From Pseudomonas huaxiensis (GTDB lineage Bacteria > Pseudomonadota > Gammaproteobacteria > Pseudomonadales > Pseudomonadaceae): a stretch of DNA of 64,000 nucleotides. The notes below the pieces were generated by a model, which made no database searches, was not told the origin of the DNA, and worked only from the letters and a program-made list of their open reading frames with translations. Positions 1 to 9,542 of the stretch are shown here, in pieces (within the stretch, counting starts at the first letter, position 1; every line of letters begins with the position of its first letter). The position numbers and the translations under genes are program-made. Where the stretch lies: the NCBI RefSeq assembly GCF_003231275.1, contig NZ_QKVL01000013.1, positions 62,001 to 126,000 on the forward strand, read 5' to 3'.

Positions 1-185
1 GTGCGGTTGAACCGGCAGCTCTTTATTTGGTCAGGCTCAAAGTAGCCTGCACGGCGCTCGTCAGGCGACACGGCGGGTGCTGTCGATCACGGGTTACCCG
101 AGGTCTGTTTTTTCTCCAGCGGTCGTAAACCTCCACGGTTGCTGGTCTATAACTAATCTGCTTTTCGCAAGTCATGAGGTAGAAC
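1..185. other. upstream region of sutA, no gene recognised
   Basis: I see no convincing coding sequence in these 185 bases. The right end holds the ribosome binding site of sutA (GAGGT about 6 bases before the ATG at 186) and presumably its promoter. The start of the interval is cut by the window edge, so it may contain the tail or leader of a gene outside the window. Confidence 0.5.
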
Positions 186-509
186 ATGAGCGACGACGAT
201 CTGGAAAACGATGACCTCGAAGTAGGCGACGAAGACGAAGGTGATGAAGGCCTCGAAGCGGCAGCCGACGATGTAGCGGACGACGCGGGCGATGACAGCC
301 CGGCGCCGGCTGCCAAGGGCAAGTCCAAGGCCGCGGCAGCGGTCGACGAAATGCCCAGCATGGAAGCCAAGCAGAAGGAGCGTGACGCTATTGCCCGTGC
401 GATGGAGGAGTTCCTGTCTCGCGGCGGCAAAGTGCAGGAAGTCGAAGCCAACGTGGTTGCCGACCCGCCCAAGAAGCCTGACAACAAATACGGTAGCCGT
501 CCTATCTGA
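186..509 (+). CDS. sutA: SutA, RNA polymerase-associated transcriptional regulator
   Basis: The 107-residue product matches the Pseudomonas SutA family. That protein binds RNA polymerase and raises transcription of housekeeping and ribosomal genes during slow growth. The first half is a very acidic, probably disordered tail (Asp/Glu/Ala-rich, residues 1-55). A short helical segment with MEAKQKERDAIARAMEEFL follows around residues 59-77, and the C-terminus is basic and Pro/Asn-rich. This acidic tail, short helix and flexible end are typical of SutA. A GAGGT ribosome binding site precedes the ATG. The gene stands alone and ends at a strong bidirectional terminator. The assignment rests on remembered family features. 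Confidence 0.85.
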   Translation: MSDDDLENDDLEVGDEDEGDEGLEAAADDVADDAGDDSPAPAAKGKSKAAAAVDEMPSMEAKQKERDAIARAMEEFLSRGGKVQEVEANVVADPPKKPDNKYGSRPI

Positions 510-522
510 GGCCGCTGTAACG

Positions 523-552
523 AAAAAGCCCGCCATTGCAGCGGGCTTTTTT
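523..552. terminator. bidirectional intrinsic terminator (sutA / HAD gene)
   Basis: An 11-bp perfect stem (AAAAAGCCCGC, 523-533, with its complement at 541-551) encloses a 7-base loop and is flanked by A and T runs. It lies between the convergent ends of sutA (509) and the leftward HAD gene (564), so it can stop transcription from both sides. Confidence 0.9.
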
Positions 553-563
553 GCGTTCGGGGT

Positions 564-1259
564 TTAGCGCCAGCGAGCGAGCACTTCCGGCAATTGCGAC
601 AGGCGCTGGATTTCCGCGTCCGGGCGACTGTCGGCTTGCCAGGCTTTGCCTTGGGGGTTGAACCACACCGCGCGCAGGCCGGCCTGTTGCGCCCCGGCGA
701 TGTCATCGCCGGGGTGATCGCCGATATGCACTGCGGCACCCGCCTCGACGCCGCCCTGGCGCAAGGCTTCAAGGAAGGGCGCCGGGTCCGGCTTGCCGAT
801 CCCCAGGTCTTCGGCGCAGAGCGCGAATTTGAAGTAGTCGGCCAGGCCCAGGCGGCGGACATCGGCGTTGCCGTTGGTGACCACCCCGAGGGTGTAATGG
901 TGGCGCAGAATCTCCAGCACCGGCTGCACCTCGGGGAAGATATCGATCTGGTGACGGGCGTGGAGGAACACCTCGAACCCCTCGTTGGCCAGCTCGCGGG
1001 CGCGCGCCTCGCTGTAGCCGACATCCTCCAGGGCATGGAACAGCACGCGCCGGCGCAAGGCGCTGATGCGATGCTTGAGGCCGGGCTCGGCCTGCACCAG
1101 GCGTTCGCGAATGGCATACAGATGCTCGACCGGCACGCCGCCCAGGCTCGGCGCATTGGCCGCCAGCCAGTCGCGCAGGACGGCCTCGGCGCTGACGATC
1201 ACCGGCGCGGTGTCCCACAGGGTGTCGTCAAGGTCGAAGGTGATCAGCTCGATACTCAT
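564..1259 (-). CDS. HAD-superfamily hydrolase (YigB-like phosphatase)
   Basis: A 231-residue haloacid dehalogenase-type phosphatase. Visible motifs are the nucleophile motif DLDDT (Asp9, Asp11), motif II Thr128 (VVTNGN), motif III Lys156 (GKPDP) and motif IV GDHPGDD (Asp181, Asp185). An alpha-helical cap lies between motifs I and II. In E. coli the neighbour of xerC, yigB, encodes an FMN/5-amino-uracil-phosphate phosphatase, and this gene holds the same position. Its ATG overlaps the xerC stop by 4 bases (ATGA), so it is the last gene of the lysA-dapF-DUF484-xerC operon. The substrate cannot be read from the sequence. Confidence 0.85.
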   Translation of the reverse strand: MSIELITFDLDDTLWDTAPVIVSAEAVLRDWLAANAPSLGGVPVEHLYAIRERLVQAEPGLKHRISALRRRVLFHALEDVGYSEARARELANEGFEVFLHARHQIDIFPEVQPVLEILRHHYTLGVVTNGNADVRRLGLADYFKFALCAEDLGIGKPDPAPFLEALRQGGVEAGAAVHIGDHPGDDIAGAQQAGLRAVWFNPQGKAWQADSRPDAEIQRLSQLPEVLARWR

Positions 1260-2155
1260 GAGTCGCTGCCTTTGCTGCGTTTGGCACGAGGGTGGGCGCT
1301 GTCGTAGACCGCCGCCAGGTGCTGGAAATCAAGGTGAGTGTAGATCTGCGTGGTGGCGATATCGGCGTGGCCGAGCATCTCCTGGACCGCGCGCAAGTCC
1401 TGGGACGACTCCAGCAAATGGCTGGCGAAGGAGTGGCGGAGCATGTGCGGGTGCAGGTTCTGCCCCAGCTCGCGCTCGCCTGCGGCGCGTACCCGCAACT
1501 GGATGGCGCGCGGACCGAGGCGGCGGCCTTGCTGGCTGACGAAGACGGCGCCATCTGGCGGGTTGCTCATTGGCCGCAGTGCCAGCCAGAGCTCAAGCGC
1601 TTCACGTGCCTTGCGCCCGACCGGCAGGACGCGGGTCTTGCTGCCTTTTCCGTGCACTTGCACCAGCCCGGCGGGCAGGTCCAGTTGCTCCAGGTTCAGG
1701 CTGGTCAGTTCGGAAAGGCGCAGGCCGGAGGAATAGAACAGTTCGAGAATCGCCTGGTCGCGACGGGCGAGGAAATCGTCCTCGACCCCACCTTCCAGCA
1801 GTTGCAGCGCGCGGTCGGTGTCCAGGGTGCGCGGCAGGCGCCGCTCGCCCTTGGGCGCCGCCAGGCCGTTGGCCGGATCGTGCTCACACAGGCCTTCGCG
1901 GTTCAGGTAGCGGTAGAAGCCGCGCACCGCCGAGAGCAGGCGGGCGAGGCTGCGGGATGACTGGCCCTGGTGATGGCGGCGGGCGATGAACTGGCGCAGT
2001 TGCTGGATCTGCAGGGATTTCCAGTCACTGATGCCGGCGGTGGCGCACCAGGCGAGGACGCTGTCCAGGTCGCGGCGATAGGCCAGTTGGGTGTGCTCGG
2101 ACATCTGGCGTTCATTGCGCAGGTGCGCATGGAACGCCTCCAACTGGCGTTCCAC
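1256..2155 (-). CDS. xerC: tyrosine recombinase XerC
   Basis: A 299-residue site-specific recombinase that works with XerD at dif to resolve chromosome dimers at cell division. The N-terminal SAM-like DNA-binding domain spans about residues 1-90 and the catalytic domain about 105-285. The catalytic set is complete: Arg146 (SGLRLSEL), Lys170, His237-x-x-Arg240, His263 and nucleophile Tyr272. Length is normal for XerC. The gene sits between the DUF484 gene and the HAD gene with 1- and 4-base overlaps, the usual gammaproteobacterial dapF-DUF484-xerC-HAD arrangement. It is called XerC rather than XerD because of this context. Confidence 0.95.
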   Translation of the reverse strand: MERQLEAFHAHLRNERQMSEHTQLAYRRDLDSVLAWCATAGISDWKSLQIQQLRQFIARRHHQGQSSRSLARLLSAVRGFYRYLNREGLCEHDPANGLAAPKGERRLPRTLDTDRALQLLEGGVEDDFLARRDQAILELFYSSGLRLSELTSLNLEQLDLPAGLVQVHGKGSKTRVLPVGRKAREALELWLALRPMSNPPDGAVFVSQQGRRLGPRAIQLRVRAAGERELGQNLHPHMLRHSFASHLLESSQDLRAVQEMLGHADIATTQIYTHLDFQHLAAVYDSAHPRAKRSKGSDS

Positions 2156-2889
2156 TAGCGCACCGGGCGCAGTGTCTGGGTGACGCGGGGGATGACCCGG
2201 CCGAGCACTTCAGCGATGTAGCCGAGGAACAGCGTGCCGACGGTGCTCTTGTAGTGATGCGGGTCGCGGCTGCCGATCGCCAGCACACCGTGCAGACCCT
2301 GGTTTTCCACTGCGGCCACGGCGCTGGAGCCGACGTCCTTGCGCGCCTCGCCGAACAGGAAGTCCAGTTCGTGGTCGCGCAGGCTGCCGCTGACTGTCTT
2401 GCCACCGCAGAGCAGCCCGCCAATGGCTTGCTGCGCTTCGCCGGTGGTGACCCAGCGGCCCACTGGCGTGGCGTTTTCACCAAACAGGATGAGGCTGACG
2501 AAGGGCACCTGGAAGTCCTGGCGCAGACGGTCTTCGACCGCCATGACCACGGCTTCCAGGCTATCGGCATCAAGCAGGTCGAGGATCAGCCGGCGGGTCT
2601 TTTCGAACAGCCGGTCGTTGTCGCGGGCGACATCCATCAGGTGGGAAAGGCGGTGACGCATTTCGATGTTGCGGTCGCGCAGCAGCTTGAGCTGGCGTTC
2701 CACCAGCGACACGCTGTCGCCGCGCTGGTGGGGGATCTGCATGTCGAGCAGCAAGTCATCGTGTTCGACAAAGAAGGTGGGATTGGCGCGCAGGAAGGCT
2801 ATCACGGCCTCAGCCCCGACGGTGGGCGTTGAGCCCTCCGCGAGGTTGTCGCTGGGCTCTTCGGCTGGCGCCTGGGGCTGATCGGTCAT
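2155..2889 (-). CDS. DUF484 family protein
   Basis: This protein of about 244 residues belongs to the DUF484 family (GAF-like fold), which is regularly found between dapF and xerC. It has a hydrophilic N-terminus, a conserved block [12 protein letters not shown], a coiled-coil-like stretch (around residues 60-95, rich in Arg/Glu/Leu), then a GAF-like domain. I chose the ATG at 2889, with purine-rich GAGTGAG upstream. A GTG three codons earlier is the alternative. Its stop overlaps the xerC start by one base, implying translational coupling. No biochemical function is established that I can name. Confidence 0.85.
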   Translation of the reverse strand: MTDQPQAPAEEPSDNLAEGSTPTVGAEAVIAFLRANPTFFVEHDDLLLDMQIPHQRGDSVSLVERQLKLLRDRNIEMRHRLSHLMDVARDNDRLFEKTRRLILDLLDADSLEAVVMAVEDRLRQDFQVPFVSLILFGENATPVGRWVTTGEAQQAIGGLLCGGKTVSGSLRDHELDFLFGEARKDVGSSAVAAVENQGLHGVLAIGSRDPHHYKSTVGTLFLGYIAEVLGRVIPRVTQTLRPVR

Positions 2890-2902
2890 GGCTGGCACTC
2901 AC

Positions 2903-3733
2903 TCATAGACGAACCTGTCCTTCATACACCCGAACTGCCGGGCCGGTCATCATGACCGACTGGCCCGGGCCGTTCCATTCGATGGACAAACGTCCGCCGG
3001 GCAGGTCGATCAGCAGCGGCGAATCCATCCAGCCCTGGCTGATGGCGGCCACCGCCGCGGCGCAGGCGCCGGTGCCGCAGGCCTGGGTTTCCCCGGCGCC
3101 ACGTTCCCAGACGCGCAGTTGCGCGCGGTGACGATCGATGACCTGGAGGAAACCGACGTTCACCCGCTGCGGGAAGCGTGGGTGGTTCTCGATCTGCGGG
3201 CCCAGGTCGTGGACCGGCGCGGCATTGATGTCATCGACCCGCAGTACGGCGTGAGGGTTGCCCATGGACACGGCGGCCAGCTCGACCGTCTGCCCGCCAA
3301 CTTCCAGCGGGTAGCTCAGCGCCTGGCTCGGTGCCTGGAACGGGATGTCCGCCGGGACCAGCCGAGGCGGGCCCATGTCGACACAGATCTGGCCGTCGTT
3401 GCGCACGTCCAGCTCGATGATGCCGCTCTTGGTTTCGACGCGGATGGTCTTCTTCGCGGTCAGGCGCTTGTCCAGCACGAAGCGGGCGAAGCAGCGCGCG
3501 CCGTTGCCGCACTGCTCGACCTCGGAACCGTCGGCGTTGAAGATCCGGTAGCGGAAGTCCACCTCCGGGTTGCTCGGAGCCTCGACGATCAGCAACTGGT
3601 CGAAGCCGATCCCGGTATGGCGGTCGCCCCACTGTTTGGCGTGCTTGGGCAGGATGTGCGCGTGCTGGCTGACCAGGTCGAGGACCATGAAGTCATTGCC
3701 CAGGCCGTGCATCTTGGTAAAACGCAAAAGCAT
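2903..3733 (-). CDS. dapF: diaminopimelate epimerase
   Basis: A 276-residue epimerase converting LL- to meso-diaminopimelate for lysine and peptidoglycan. The two catalytic cysteines are in place: Cys75 in [10 protein letters not shown] and Cys219 in [14 protein letters not shown] start at the ATG at 3733 ([15 protein letters not shown]), because the family begins almost exactly there. The longer frame to 3766 would run into lysA and add an unconserved leader. It starts 4 bases after the lysA stop, so lysA and dapF are co-transcribed. Confidence 0.97.
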   Translation of the reverse strand: MLLRFTKMHGLGNDFMVLDLVSQHAHILPKHAKQWGDRHTGIGFDQLLIVEAPSNPEVDFRYRIFNADGSEVEQCGNGARCFARFVLDKRLTAKKTIRVETKSGIIELDVRNDGQICVDMGPPRLVPADIPFQAPSQALSYPLEVGGQTVELAAVSMGNPHAVLRVDDINAAPVHDLGPQIENHPRFPQRVNVGFLQVIDRHRAQLRVWERGAGETQACGTGACAAAVAAISQGWMDSPLLIDLPGGRLSIEWNGPGQSVMMTGPAVRVYEGQVRL

Positions 3734-3737
3734 CGGG

Positions 3738-4985
3738 TCACTCCGGCAGCAGGCTTTCGCCGGCAAACAGCTCGGCTACGGTCTCGCGGCGGCGCACTTC
3801 GAACGCCTGGTCGCCATCGACCAGCACTTCGGCGCTGCGGCCACGGGTGTTGTAGTTGGAGCTCATGACGAAACCATAGGCGCCCGCCGAACGAACGGCC
3901 AGCAGATCGCCTTCGGCCAGGTTCAGGGAGCGGTCCTTGGCGAGGAAGTCGCCGGTCTCGCAGATCGGCCCGACCACATCGTAAGTGCGCGGCTCGCCCT
4001 GGCGCGGCTGTACGGCGCTGACGTCCATCCAGGCCTGGTACAGCGCCGGGCGGATCAGGTCGTTCATTGCCGCATCGACGATGGCGAAGTCCTTGTGTTC
4101 GGTGTGCTTGAGGTACTCGACCTTGGTCAGCAGCACGCCGGCGTTGGCGACGATATGCCGGCCCGGCTCGAAGACCAGTGCCAGGTCGCGGTCGCCGAGG
4201 CGTTCACGCACGGCCTTGATGTAGTCGCCGGCCAGCGGCGGCGCTTCATCGCGGTAACGCACGCCAAGACCGCCGCCCAGATCCAGGTGGCGCAGCAGAA
4301 TGCCGCACTCGCCGAGGCGATCGACCAACGCCAGCAGGCGGTCGAGTGCATCGAGGAAAGGATCGAGGGAGGTGAGTTGCGAACCGATATGGCAGTCGAC
4401 ACCGACCACTTCCAGGTTGGGCAACTGCGCGGCGCGAATGTAGACATCTTCGGCATCGGCGATGGCGATGCCGAACTTGTTTTCTTTCAGGCCGGTGGAG
4501 ATGTACGGGTGGGTGCCGGCATCGACGTCCGGGTTGACGCGCAGCGAGACCGGAGCACGCAGGCCCATCTCGGCGGCGACCACTTGCAGGCGTTCCAGCT
4601 CCTCGGTCGACTCGACGTTGAAGCAGTGCACGCCGACTTCGAGGGCGCGGCGCATGTCTTCACGGGTCTTGCCGACGCCGGAGAAGACCACGCGATCGGC
4701 CCGTCCGCCGGCGGCCAGGACCCGCTCCAGCTCACCGCCGGAAACGATGTCGAAGCCCGCGCCGAGGCGCGCCAGGACGTTAAGCACGCCGAGGTTCGAG
4801 TTGGCTTTTACGGCGAAGCAGACCAGATGCGACATGCCCTGCAGGGCATCGGCGTAGCTCAGGTACTGGGCTTCGATATGGGCCCGGGAGTAGACGTAGG
4901 TCGGGGTGCCGAAGCGCTCGGCAATCGCCGACAGCGCTACGCCTTCCGCGAACAGCGCGCCGTCGCGGTAGTTGAAAGCGTCCAT
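3738..4985 (-). CDS. lysA: diaminopimelate decarboxylase
   Basis: A 415-residue PLP enzyme of fold type III that decarboxylates meso-diaminopimelate to L-lysine. Lys60 in CFAVKANSN is the Schiff-base lysine. A glycine-rich phosphate-binding region ([10 protein letters not shown]) and the C-terminal active-site motif GPICETGD are visible. Length is typical. It lies between the small lipoprotein gene lptM (9-base gap) and dapF, so decarboxylase and epimerase, which act on the same metabolite, are made together. Confidence 0.97.
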   Translation of the reverse strand: MDAFNYRDGALFAEGVALSAIAERFGTPTYVYSRAHIEAQYLSYADALQGMSHLVCFAVKANSNLGVLNVLARLGAGFDIVSGGELERVLAAGGRADRVVFSGVGKTREDMRRALEVGVHCFNVESTEELERLQVVAAEMGLRAPVSLRVNPDVDAGTHPYISTGLKENKFGIAIADAEDVYIRAAQLPNLEVVGVDCHIGSQLTSLDPFLDALDRLLALVDRLGECGILLRHLDLGGGLGVRYRDEAPPLAGDYIKAVRERLGDRDLALVFEPGRHIVANAGVLLTKVEYLKHTEHKDFAIVDAAMNDLIRPALYQAWMDVSAVQPRQGEPRTYDVVGPICETGDFLAKDRSLNLAEGDLLAVRSAGAYGFVMSSNYNTRGRSAEVLVDGDQAFEVRRRETVAELFAGESLLPE

Positions 4986-4994
4986 CGGTGCCCC

Positions 4995-5132
4995 TTACTG
5001 GTGCTGGTGCGATTGCGACTTCTTGCCGTCCTTGCCGTCTTCTGGCAGGTACAGGGGGCCTTTCTGACCGCAGGCGGAGACGAGGCAGGCAACCGCGACG
5101 AGCGCCGCGAGGGAGGAAATCAGGCGCTTCAT
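4995..5132 (-). CDS. lptM: small lipoprotein LptM (LppL/YifL)
   Basis: A 45-residue lipoprotein. It has a basic N-terminus (MKRLISS), a hydrophobic stretch, and the lipobox LVSAC with modified Cys21. The hallmark [12 protein letters not shown] follows, matching the CGLKGPLYFP core of E. coli YifL/LptM, an outer-membrane lipoprotein that assists maturation of the LptD-LptE translocon. The tail is hydrophilic (Lys/His/Gln). I start at the ATG at 5132 because the signal peptide begins there; the longer frame to 5300 has no lipoprotein logic. It is the first gene of the leftward lysA operon and is divergent from cyaY, as in many gammaproteobacteria. It was formerly called lppL in P. aeruginosa. 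Confidence 0.88.
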   Translation of the reverse strand: MKRLISSLAALVAVACLVSACGQKGPLYLPEDGKDGKKSQSHQHQ

Positions 5133-5316
5133 GGCGAAATCCTTTAATTTAAGCAGTATTGCGCCGGAGTATACCGAGCGCCCGACGCCTTGCCTATGTA
5201 GCCGGTCCGCCGTCGGGCGGTGCAGTGAGCGCGGCGCGTTTGTCTTTGCATTCGAAGCGCTGCGCTCGTATCTTGCCCGGCTTGCGTGTTGAGCAGACAT
5301 TTTCGAGGTTCTTGCA

Positions 5317-5649
5317 ATGAGTTTGAGCGAAGCGCGTTTTCACGATCTGGTAGACGCCACCCAACAGGCACTGGAAGACCTGTTCGATGAAAGCGGCATG
5401 GACCTGGACATGGAAAATTCGGCCGGCGTGCTGACCGTCAAGTTCGACAACGGCAGCCAGTTGATCTTCAGCCGCCAGGAGCCCCTGCGCCAACTGTGGC
5501 TGGCGGACCGTTCCGGCGGTTTCCACTTCGACTTCGACGAAGAAAGCGGCAAGTGGACGTGCGAGAAGACCGAAGAACTGCTGGGCGAGATGCTTGAACG
5601 CATCGTCTGGGAGCGCGCCGGCGAAAAACTCGATTTCGAAGAGATCTGA
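5317..5649 (+). CDS. cyaY: iron donor protein CyaY (bacterial frataxin)
   Basis: A 110-residue frataxin homologue. It binds iron through an acidic first helix and modulates IscS-dependent Fe-S cluster assembly. The first helix carries many Asp/Glu ([16 protein letters not shown]), followed by beta strands with the conserved [13 protein letters not shown] and a tryptophan in GKWTCE. Length and fold order are normal. It is divergent from lptM-lysA and followed at once by the DUF1289 gene. Confidence 0.95.
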   Translation: MSLSEARFHDLVDATQQALEDLFDESGMDLDMENSAGVLTVKFDNGSQLIFSRQEPLRQLWLADRSGGFHFDFDEESGKWTCEKTEELLGEMLERIVWERAGEKLDFEEI

Positions 5650-5650
5650 G

Positions 5651-5869
5651 ATGACCACCGCCATCAGGCCGGCCAAGCCGCTGTACAGCAATGTCAGCCC
5701 GGCCGTCCCTTCACCCTGCATCAGCACCTGCCGTCTCGACGAAGCGCGGGTGTGCATTGGCTGCTTCCGGCATGTCGAGGACATTCGTGAGTGGCGGTCG
5801 GCAGATGACCAGCGGCGGCGCGAGATTTGCGCTCAGGCGGGTGAGCGACGGTTGATGGCGACCTCCTGA
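5651..5869 (+). CDS. DUF1289 domain protein (Cys-rich small protein)
   Basis: A 72-residue protein with the DUF1289 signature SPCISTCRLDE followed by CIGCFR and a conserved Trp. The four cysteines (two CxxxC/CxxC pairs) look like a metal or Fe-S site, but no function is established. I chose the ATG at 5651, one base after the cyaY stop. The longer reading to 5594 overlaps cyaY and is not conserved in type. Placement next to frataxin hints at a link with iron or Fe-S biology; this is inference. Confidence 0.8.
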   Translation: MTTAIRPAKPLYSNVSPAVPSPCISTCRLDEARVCIGCFRHVEDIREWRSADDQRRREICAQAGERRLMATS

Positions 5870-5947
5870 ATCGGGGTGTTTTGGGTGGCCTCATCGCTGC
5901 ATGGGTATCTACAGATCTCCCAGGCAATCGCAAACCGCCCGCCCCCC

Positions 5948-5976
5948 GGTAGGAGCGAGCTTGCTCGCGAAGGGCC
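5948..5976. repeat. single REP-type palindromic element
   Basis: The stretch GGTAGGAGCGAGCTTGCTCGCG and following bases matches, as a single copy, the arm of the inverted pair at 44596-44660. It lies in the non-coding gap between the DUF1289 gene and rnk. This is the common short extragenic palindrome type of fluorescens-group Pseudomonas. An orphan copy without an inverted partner is a REP singlet. Confidence 0.8.
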
Positions 5977-6038
5977 ACCTCTTGTGAATTTGTCCCGCTG
6001 TGGTAGTGTCAGTCTTCATCGGCCGAAGCCGAACCGTC

Positions 6039-6066
6039 AAAACCCCGCCCTTGGGCGGGGTTTTGC
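6039..6066. terminator. intrinsic terminator upstream of rnk
   Basis: A perfect 12-bp inverted repeat (AAAACCCCGCCC at 6039-6050, complement at 6053-6064) with A and T flanks forms a strong hairpin. It sits only 36 bases before the rnk start, so it ends transcription from cyaY-DUF1289. Any rnk promoter inside or before it would be attenuated. Confidence 0.85.
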
Positions 6067-6101
6067 TTTATTCGATCTGCAAAAAGGAGTCTTACCGGAT
6101 C

Positions 6102-6512
6102 ATGAGCACCAAGCCCTCCCTCACCCTCACCCGATTGGACGTGCAGCGTCTCGAGCGTCTGATCGACAGTCTCGATGAAGGTTTTCCGGGTGTGCTGGCC
6201 CTGCAGGGCGAGCTGGACCGTGCCGAGCAGGTGGTCGGTCACGAGGAAATCCCGGCCGGCGTGGTGACCATGAATTCCCGCGTGCACTGCCGCGAGGAAG
6301 CTACCGGCAAGGACTACCACCTGACGCTGGTCTACCCGAAGGACGCCGGCAAGGAAGGCAACGTGTCGATCCTCGCGCCGATCGGCTGCGCGCTGCTGGG
6401 CCTGTCGGTAGGCGAGCAGATCGACTGGCCGGCGCCGGGTGGCAAGACCCTCAAGCTCAAGCTGCTGGAAGTCGAATACCAGCCAGAAGCCGCAGGCGAT
6501 TTCGACCTCTGA
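6102..6512 (+). CDS. rnk: Rnk, nucleoside diphosphate kinase regulator
   Basis: A 136-residue protein of the GreA/Rnk family. It has an N-terminal short coiled coil (about residues 10-50) and a C-terminal FKBP-like Gre domain with SILAPIGCALLGLSVGEQIDW. Rnk binds RNA polymerase and is known in E. coli and P. aeruginosa to influence nucleoside diphosphate kinase levels. I chose the ATG at 6102 (MSTKPSLTLTRLD), with AAAAAGGAG upstream; the longer frame to 6000 crosses the terminator. Its stop directly abuts the stop of convergent cyaA. Confidence 0.92.
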   Translation: MSTKPSLTLTRLDVQRLERLIDSLDEGFPGVLALQGELDRAEQVVGHEEIPAGVVTMNSRVHCREEATGKDYHLTLVYPKDAGKEGNVSILAPIGCALLGLSVGEQIDWPAPGGKTLKLKLLEVEYQPEAAGDFDL

Positions 6513-9392
6513 TCAGGCCGCCGCCAGCGCCTGGTTCAGTAAGCGCTCAAGCTCCTGCTTGTAGCGCAGGTAGAGAATGCTCGAACCCTGACCATCGGCG
6601 AGCAGGTCCGACAGGTCCAGGTCAGTGATGTAGCAACGATAGCGCTGGGCATCCCGGCGCTGCTCGATGATTTCCCGGGCGACCACGGTGTAGAGCTGGT
6701 CGCCGTGATCCAGTTCGGAAAACTCTTTCTGATTGCAGTACAGCGTGACGTGCAGCGCATCGTCGGCGGCTGCCTGGATGATCGCCTGAACTTCGTAGTA
6801 AGGCTGATCCAGCGCCAGTTCCGGGGCCTGCCACGGTTCGACCTGGCGGGCGCGGCCCGTGCCCGAAGGCAATAGCCGGTAATAGAGGATGTCCAGTGGA
6901 TGGGCTTGTTGCTCGTCCATCGGCAACCGCGCATTGCGCCGGAACACCACCGACTGCAAGAAGCGCTGCAGCGGTAGCAGCAAGCTGCTGTCGTCGTGGA
7001 ACGGCAGGCGTTGCTGCCACAGCACGTTGTACTCATCCAGCACGTAGACGTCCGCCAAGGCGTCCTGCACCCGGTAGAAAACCTGGATGCACTGCGGCTG
7101 CCCCAGCGGCAGAACCAGCGCCAGGTCGTGGTCTTCCAGCACGTTGCCGTCCAGCGCCAGCGGGCTGTAACTGCTGCGTTCCTGCCCGAGGTAGGTAAGC
7201 AGGCGCGCCTGGCTCTCCAGAGACACCAGGTTCACGCCGCTGGCGAGCAGTTCCAGCACATGGGTGTGCTGCTGGACTTGAATCAGGTAGCGATAGTCGA
7301 GGTGCTGGTCGTGGAGCGACTGAGCGGTGGTGAACACTTCTTCCACCCGTTGGGCAATCGCCAGCGCGCGGTTGTGACAGAAGCTGCGCACCCGCAGACC
7401 TGGCCGGTGCCGCGCGTGCGCGGGGGTATCGTCGAGGCTGTTGAGGTAGTCGCGCAGGCAGCGCAGTAACGCATGCTCGCCGTCGTAGCGCAGCACCTGC
7501 ACTTCGTTCCAGCTATTGAGGGTGATCTGGTCGAGGGTCAGCACCAGGTTTTCCCGCACGCCGGCGTAGCTCAGCGAGTCGGTGCGCTCGGTGGTCATCA
7601 GGATGTTCAGGTCGCGGTGATGACGCAGCGGATCGACACCGACGTTCACCAGCAACAGCACGTTGTCCGCCACGCTCGGTTGCAGCAGACGCGCATCGCT
7701 GACGGTGCTCAGCGGCAGCACCACGCTCTGTTGCAGGCTGCCGATCAGGTTGAATAGCTCGTACTCGCTCAGGTCGCTGCTGCCCGGGTGCAGGGCCAGC
7801 CGTGTGGAGCTGTCGATGACGCCGTTGCGATGGGCCCAGGCCAGCAGGTCGAGCAGGTCGCGGCTGCGCTTGATCGGCGTGAAATGCTCCCACTCATGGG
7901 CGGTCAGGTTGCCGTTGTACAGCCCCCAATGGGTTTGCCCGGGTTCCTTGCGGTCGGGCGACTGGACCACGGTCAGGGTGTCTTCGGCCAGGTCCGGGGC
8001 GACGCCCGGGTTGACGAACTCGACCTTGCCGGCGCGTCGCTCGAAGGCGGCATACAGGCGCCGGCCGAGGATGTTCAGGTCGCGCTGGTTGATGCTGGCG
8101 GTGGCGCCCAGGTTGCGTGCGAACTGATCGAGGAAGCGGTAGCTGTGGTTCAACTCGGCCACCAGCACCCGCCGCTCGGCCGCGACCTGACGCACCTTCC
8201 ATTGACTGCGGCTGTCCAGGAGCGCCAGTTGTCGTTCGTCCCAGCCCCATTCGTGGGTCAGGCGCTCCAGCAACGCGGACTGCCAGTTGGAACGCTGCCG
8301 CGCCAGTTGGCTGATCTTGCGGTTCACCTTCAGGTACAGGCTGCGCCGCACCAGTTCCAGGCGCTGGTGTTCGCCTCGGCGTTGCAGGTATTGCTCGATG
8401 CGCCGGTACACCATCATGTACGGGTCGAGTTCGTCCAGGTCCAGCACGTTGGCGAACACCGCCTGTTTGAAGTGCAGGCTCAGGCAGCGCACGTCCGGGT
8501 GTTCGCTGGCGTAGACCTCGGTCAGCAGCAGCTTGAGCACGGACTTGTAGGGCGATTCGATGCCCTTGAACAACTGCCACAAGCCGGCGCCGACAAACTC
8601 GCCGGGCGGGATGTGCGACAGGTTGCCGAGGTCGAGCACTTCGTCGCCGGGCACGAAGCGCTTGGACAGCAGGGTTTCGGTGTAGCGGGCGTAGTTGGCC
8701 TCTTCGTAGACCGGCACCAGCCACCACAGCGGTGTGCGTCCGGCCAGCCAGATGGCGGTGCGGTAGAACTCGTCCAGCAACAGGTAATGCTGGGTAGTAC
8801 CACAGTCGTCGGAACTGAGGCGGCTTTCGCGCTCGCCGGTGATGAACTGCCGCGGTTCGATCATGAACAGGTGCGCTTCGGCGCCCTGGCTGGCGGCCCA
8901 GATTTCCAGCAACTGGCATTTCTTGCGCAGCTCGGCCACCGCGGCCTCGCCCAGGTCCGGGGCGTGGCAGACCCAGATGTCCATATCACTTTGCTCGGCC
9001 TGGGCCAGCGTGCCCAGGCTACCCATCAGGAACAGGCCGTGGATCGGCAGCCATTGCTCGCCGCGTTTGGCTTTGTAGGAAAACGAGCGGGTCAGGCGCT
9101 GCGCATCGGCCAGGGCCAGGGGCGTCGGTTCATAAGCGGACACGCCGGCAGGCGTCGTGCCGGACACATAACCGGGCAGCAGCGGATGGTTGACGTGGAA
9201 GAACAGCGGCAGCAGGGTCAGGACCTGTTGCTGGCGGCTGGAAAGTCCTTCCATGGCCCGCGCCAGGCGCCCTTGGTTCAGGTCCAGGAAGCGCTTGCGC
9301 AGTTGGCTGAGGACTTTTCGATCGATGCCCTGATCGAGGTTCGGGCGGATTTCCTGGGGGTGATTCATCGCGAGCTTTAAACCGGCCGTCAT
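6513..9392 (-). CDS. cyaA: class I adenylate cyclase
   Basis: A 959-residue class I (enterobacterial-type) adenylate cyclase making cAMP for Vfr/Crp-type regulation. The nucleotidyltransferase core motif GSLGTLAQAEQSDMDIW begins near residue 124, with metal ligands Asp136 and Asp138. The large C-terminal regulatory half follows. Another in-frame ATG lies 8 codons in, at 9368 (MNHPQEIRPN). Neither start has a clear ribosome binding site, and the shorter one may be the true start. The gene stands alone, and its stop codon abuts that of rnk. Confidence 0.93.
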   Translation of the reverse strand: MTAGLKLAMNHPQEIRPNLDQGIDRKVLSQLRKRFLDLNQGRLARAMEGLSSRQQQVLTLLPLFFHVNHPLLPGYVSGTTPAGVSAYEPTPLALADAQRLTRSFSYKAKRGEQWLPIHGLFLMGSLGTLAQAEQSDMDIWVCHAPDLGEAAVAELRKKCQLLEIWAASQGAEAHLFMIEPRQFITGERESRLSSDDCGTTQHYLLLDEFYRTAIWLAGRTPLWWLVPVYEEANYARYTETLLSKRFVPGDEVLDLGNLSHIPPGEFVGAGLWQLFKGIESPYKSVLKLLLTEVYASEHPDVRCLSLHFKQAVFANVLDLDELDPYMMVYRRIEQYLQRRGEHQRLELVRRSLYLKVNRKISQLARQRSNWQSALLERLTHEWGWDERQLALLDSRSQWKVRQVAAERRVLVAELNHSYRFLDQFARNLGATASINQRDLNILGRRLYAAFERRAGKVEFVNPGVAPDLAEDTLTVVQSPDRKEPGQTHWGLYNGNLTAHEWEHFTPIKRSRDLLDLLAWAHRNGVIDSSTRLALHPGSSDLSEYELFNLIGSLQQSVVLPLSTVSDARLLQPSVADNVLLLVNVGVDPLRHHRDLNILMTTERTDSLSYAGVRENLVLTLDQITLNSWNEVQVLRYDGEHALLRCLRDYLNSLDDTPAHARHRPGLRVRSFCHNRALAIAQRVEEVFTTAQSLHDQHLDYRYLIQVQQHTHVLELLASGVNLVSLESQARLLTYLGQERSSYSPLALDGNVLEDHDLALVLPLGQPQCIQVFYRVQDALADVYVLDEYNVLWQQRLPFHDDSSLLLPLQRFLQSVVFRRNARLPMDEQQAHPLDILYYRLLPSGTGRARQVEPWQAPELALDQPYYEVQAIIQAAADDALHVTLYCNQKEFSELDHGDQLYTVVAREIIEQRRDAQRYRCYITDLDLSDLLADGQGSSILYLRYKQELERLLNQALAAA

Positions 9393-9498
9393 GAAGGCAT
9401 GGGCGAGTTTAGCCGTTGTCGCGTTGTAGGAATAAGCGCTATTTGATTTTTGACGTCAGATTTCCAGCGCCGTTTGTCGGCGCCACCGAATCTGTCGT

Positions 9499-9527
9499 GA
9501 CAAGCCCGCAGTAAGCGCGGGCTTGTC
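9499..9527 (-). terminator. hairpin after the TIGR02647 gene
   Basis: A perfect 11-bp inverted repeat (GACAAGCCCGC at 9499-9509, complement at 9517-9527) with a 7-base loop lies downstream of the leftward TIGR02647 gene and upstream of cyaA. There is no T tract on the leftward side, so it may be a weak or Rho-assisted terminator rather than a classical intrinsic one. Confidence 0.6.
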
Positions 9528-9542
9528 GGAGGAGGGAGGCGG

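Noticed and set aside
3570..5147. 525-codon rightward frame antisense to lysA and dapF
   Set aside because: It is the GC-rich shadow of lysA/dapF, which carry complete catalytic motifs. The shadow has no recognisable domain and an Ala/Gly/Arg/Val-biased composition.
7788..9380. 530-codon rightward frame antisense to cyaA
   Set aside because: The adenylate cyclase motifs are on the leftward strand; this is a codon-bias shadow.
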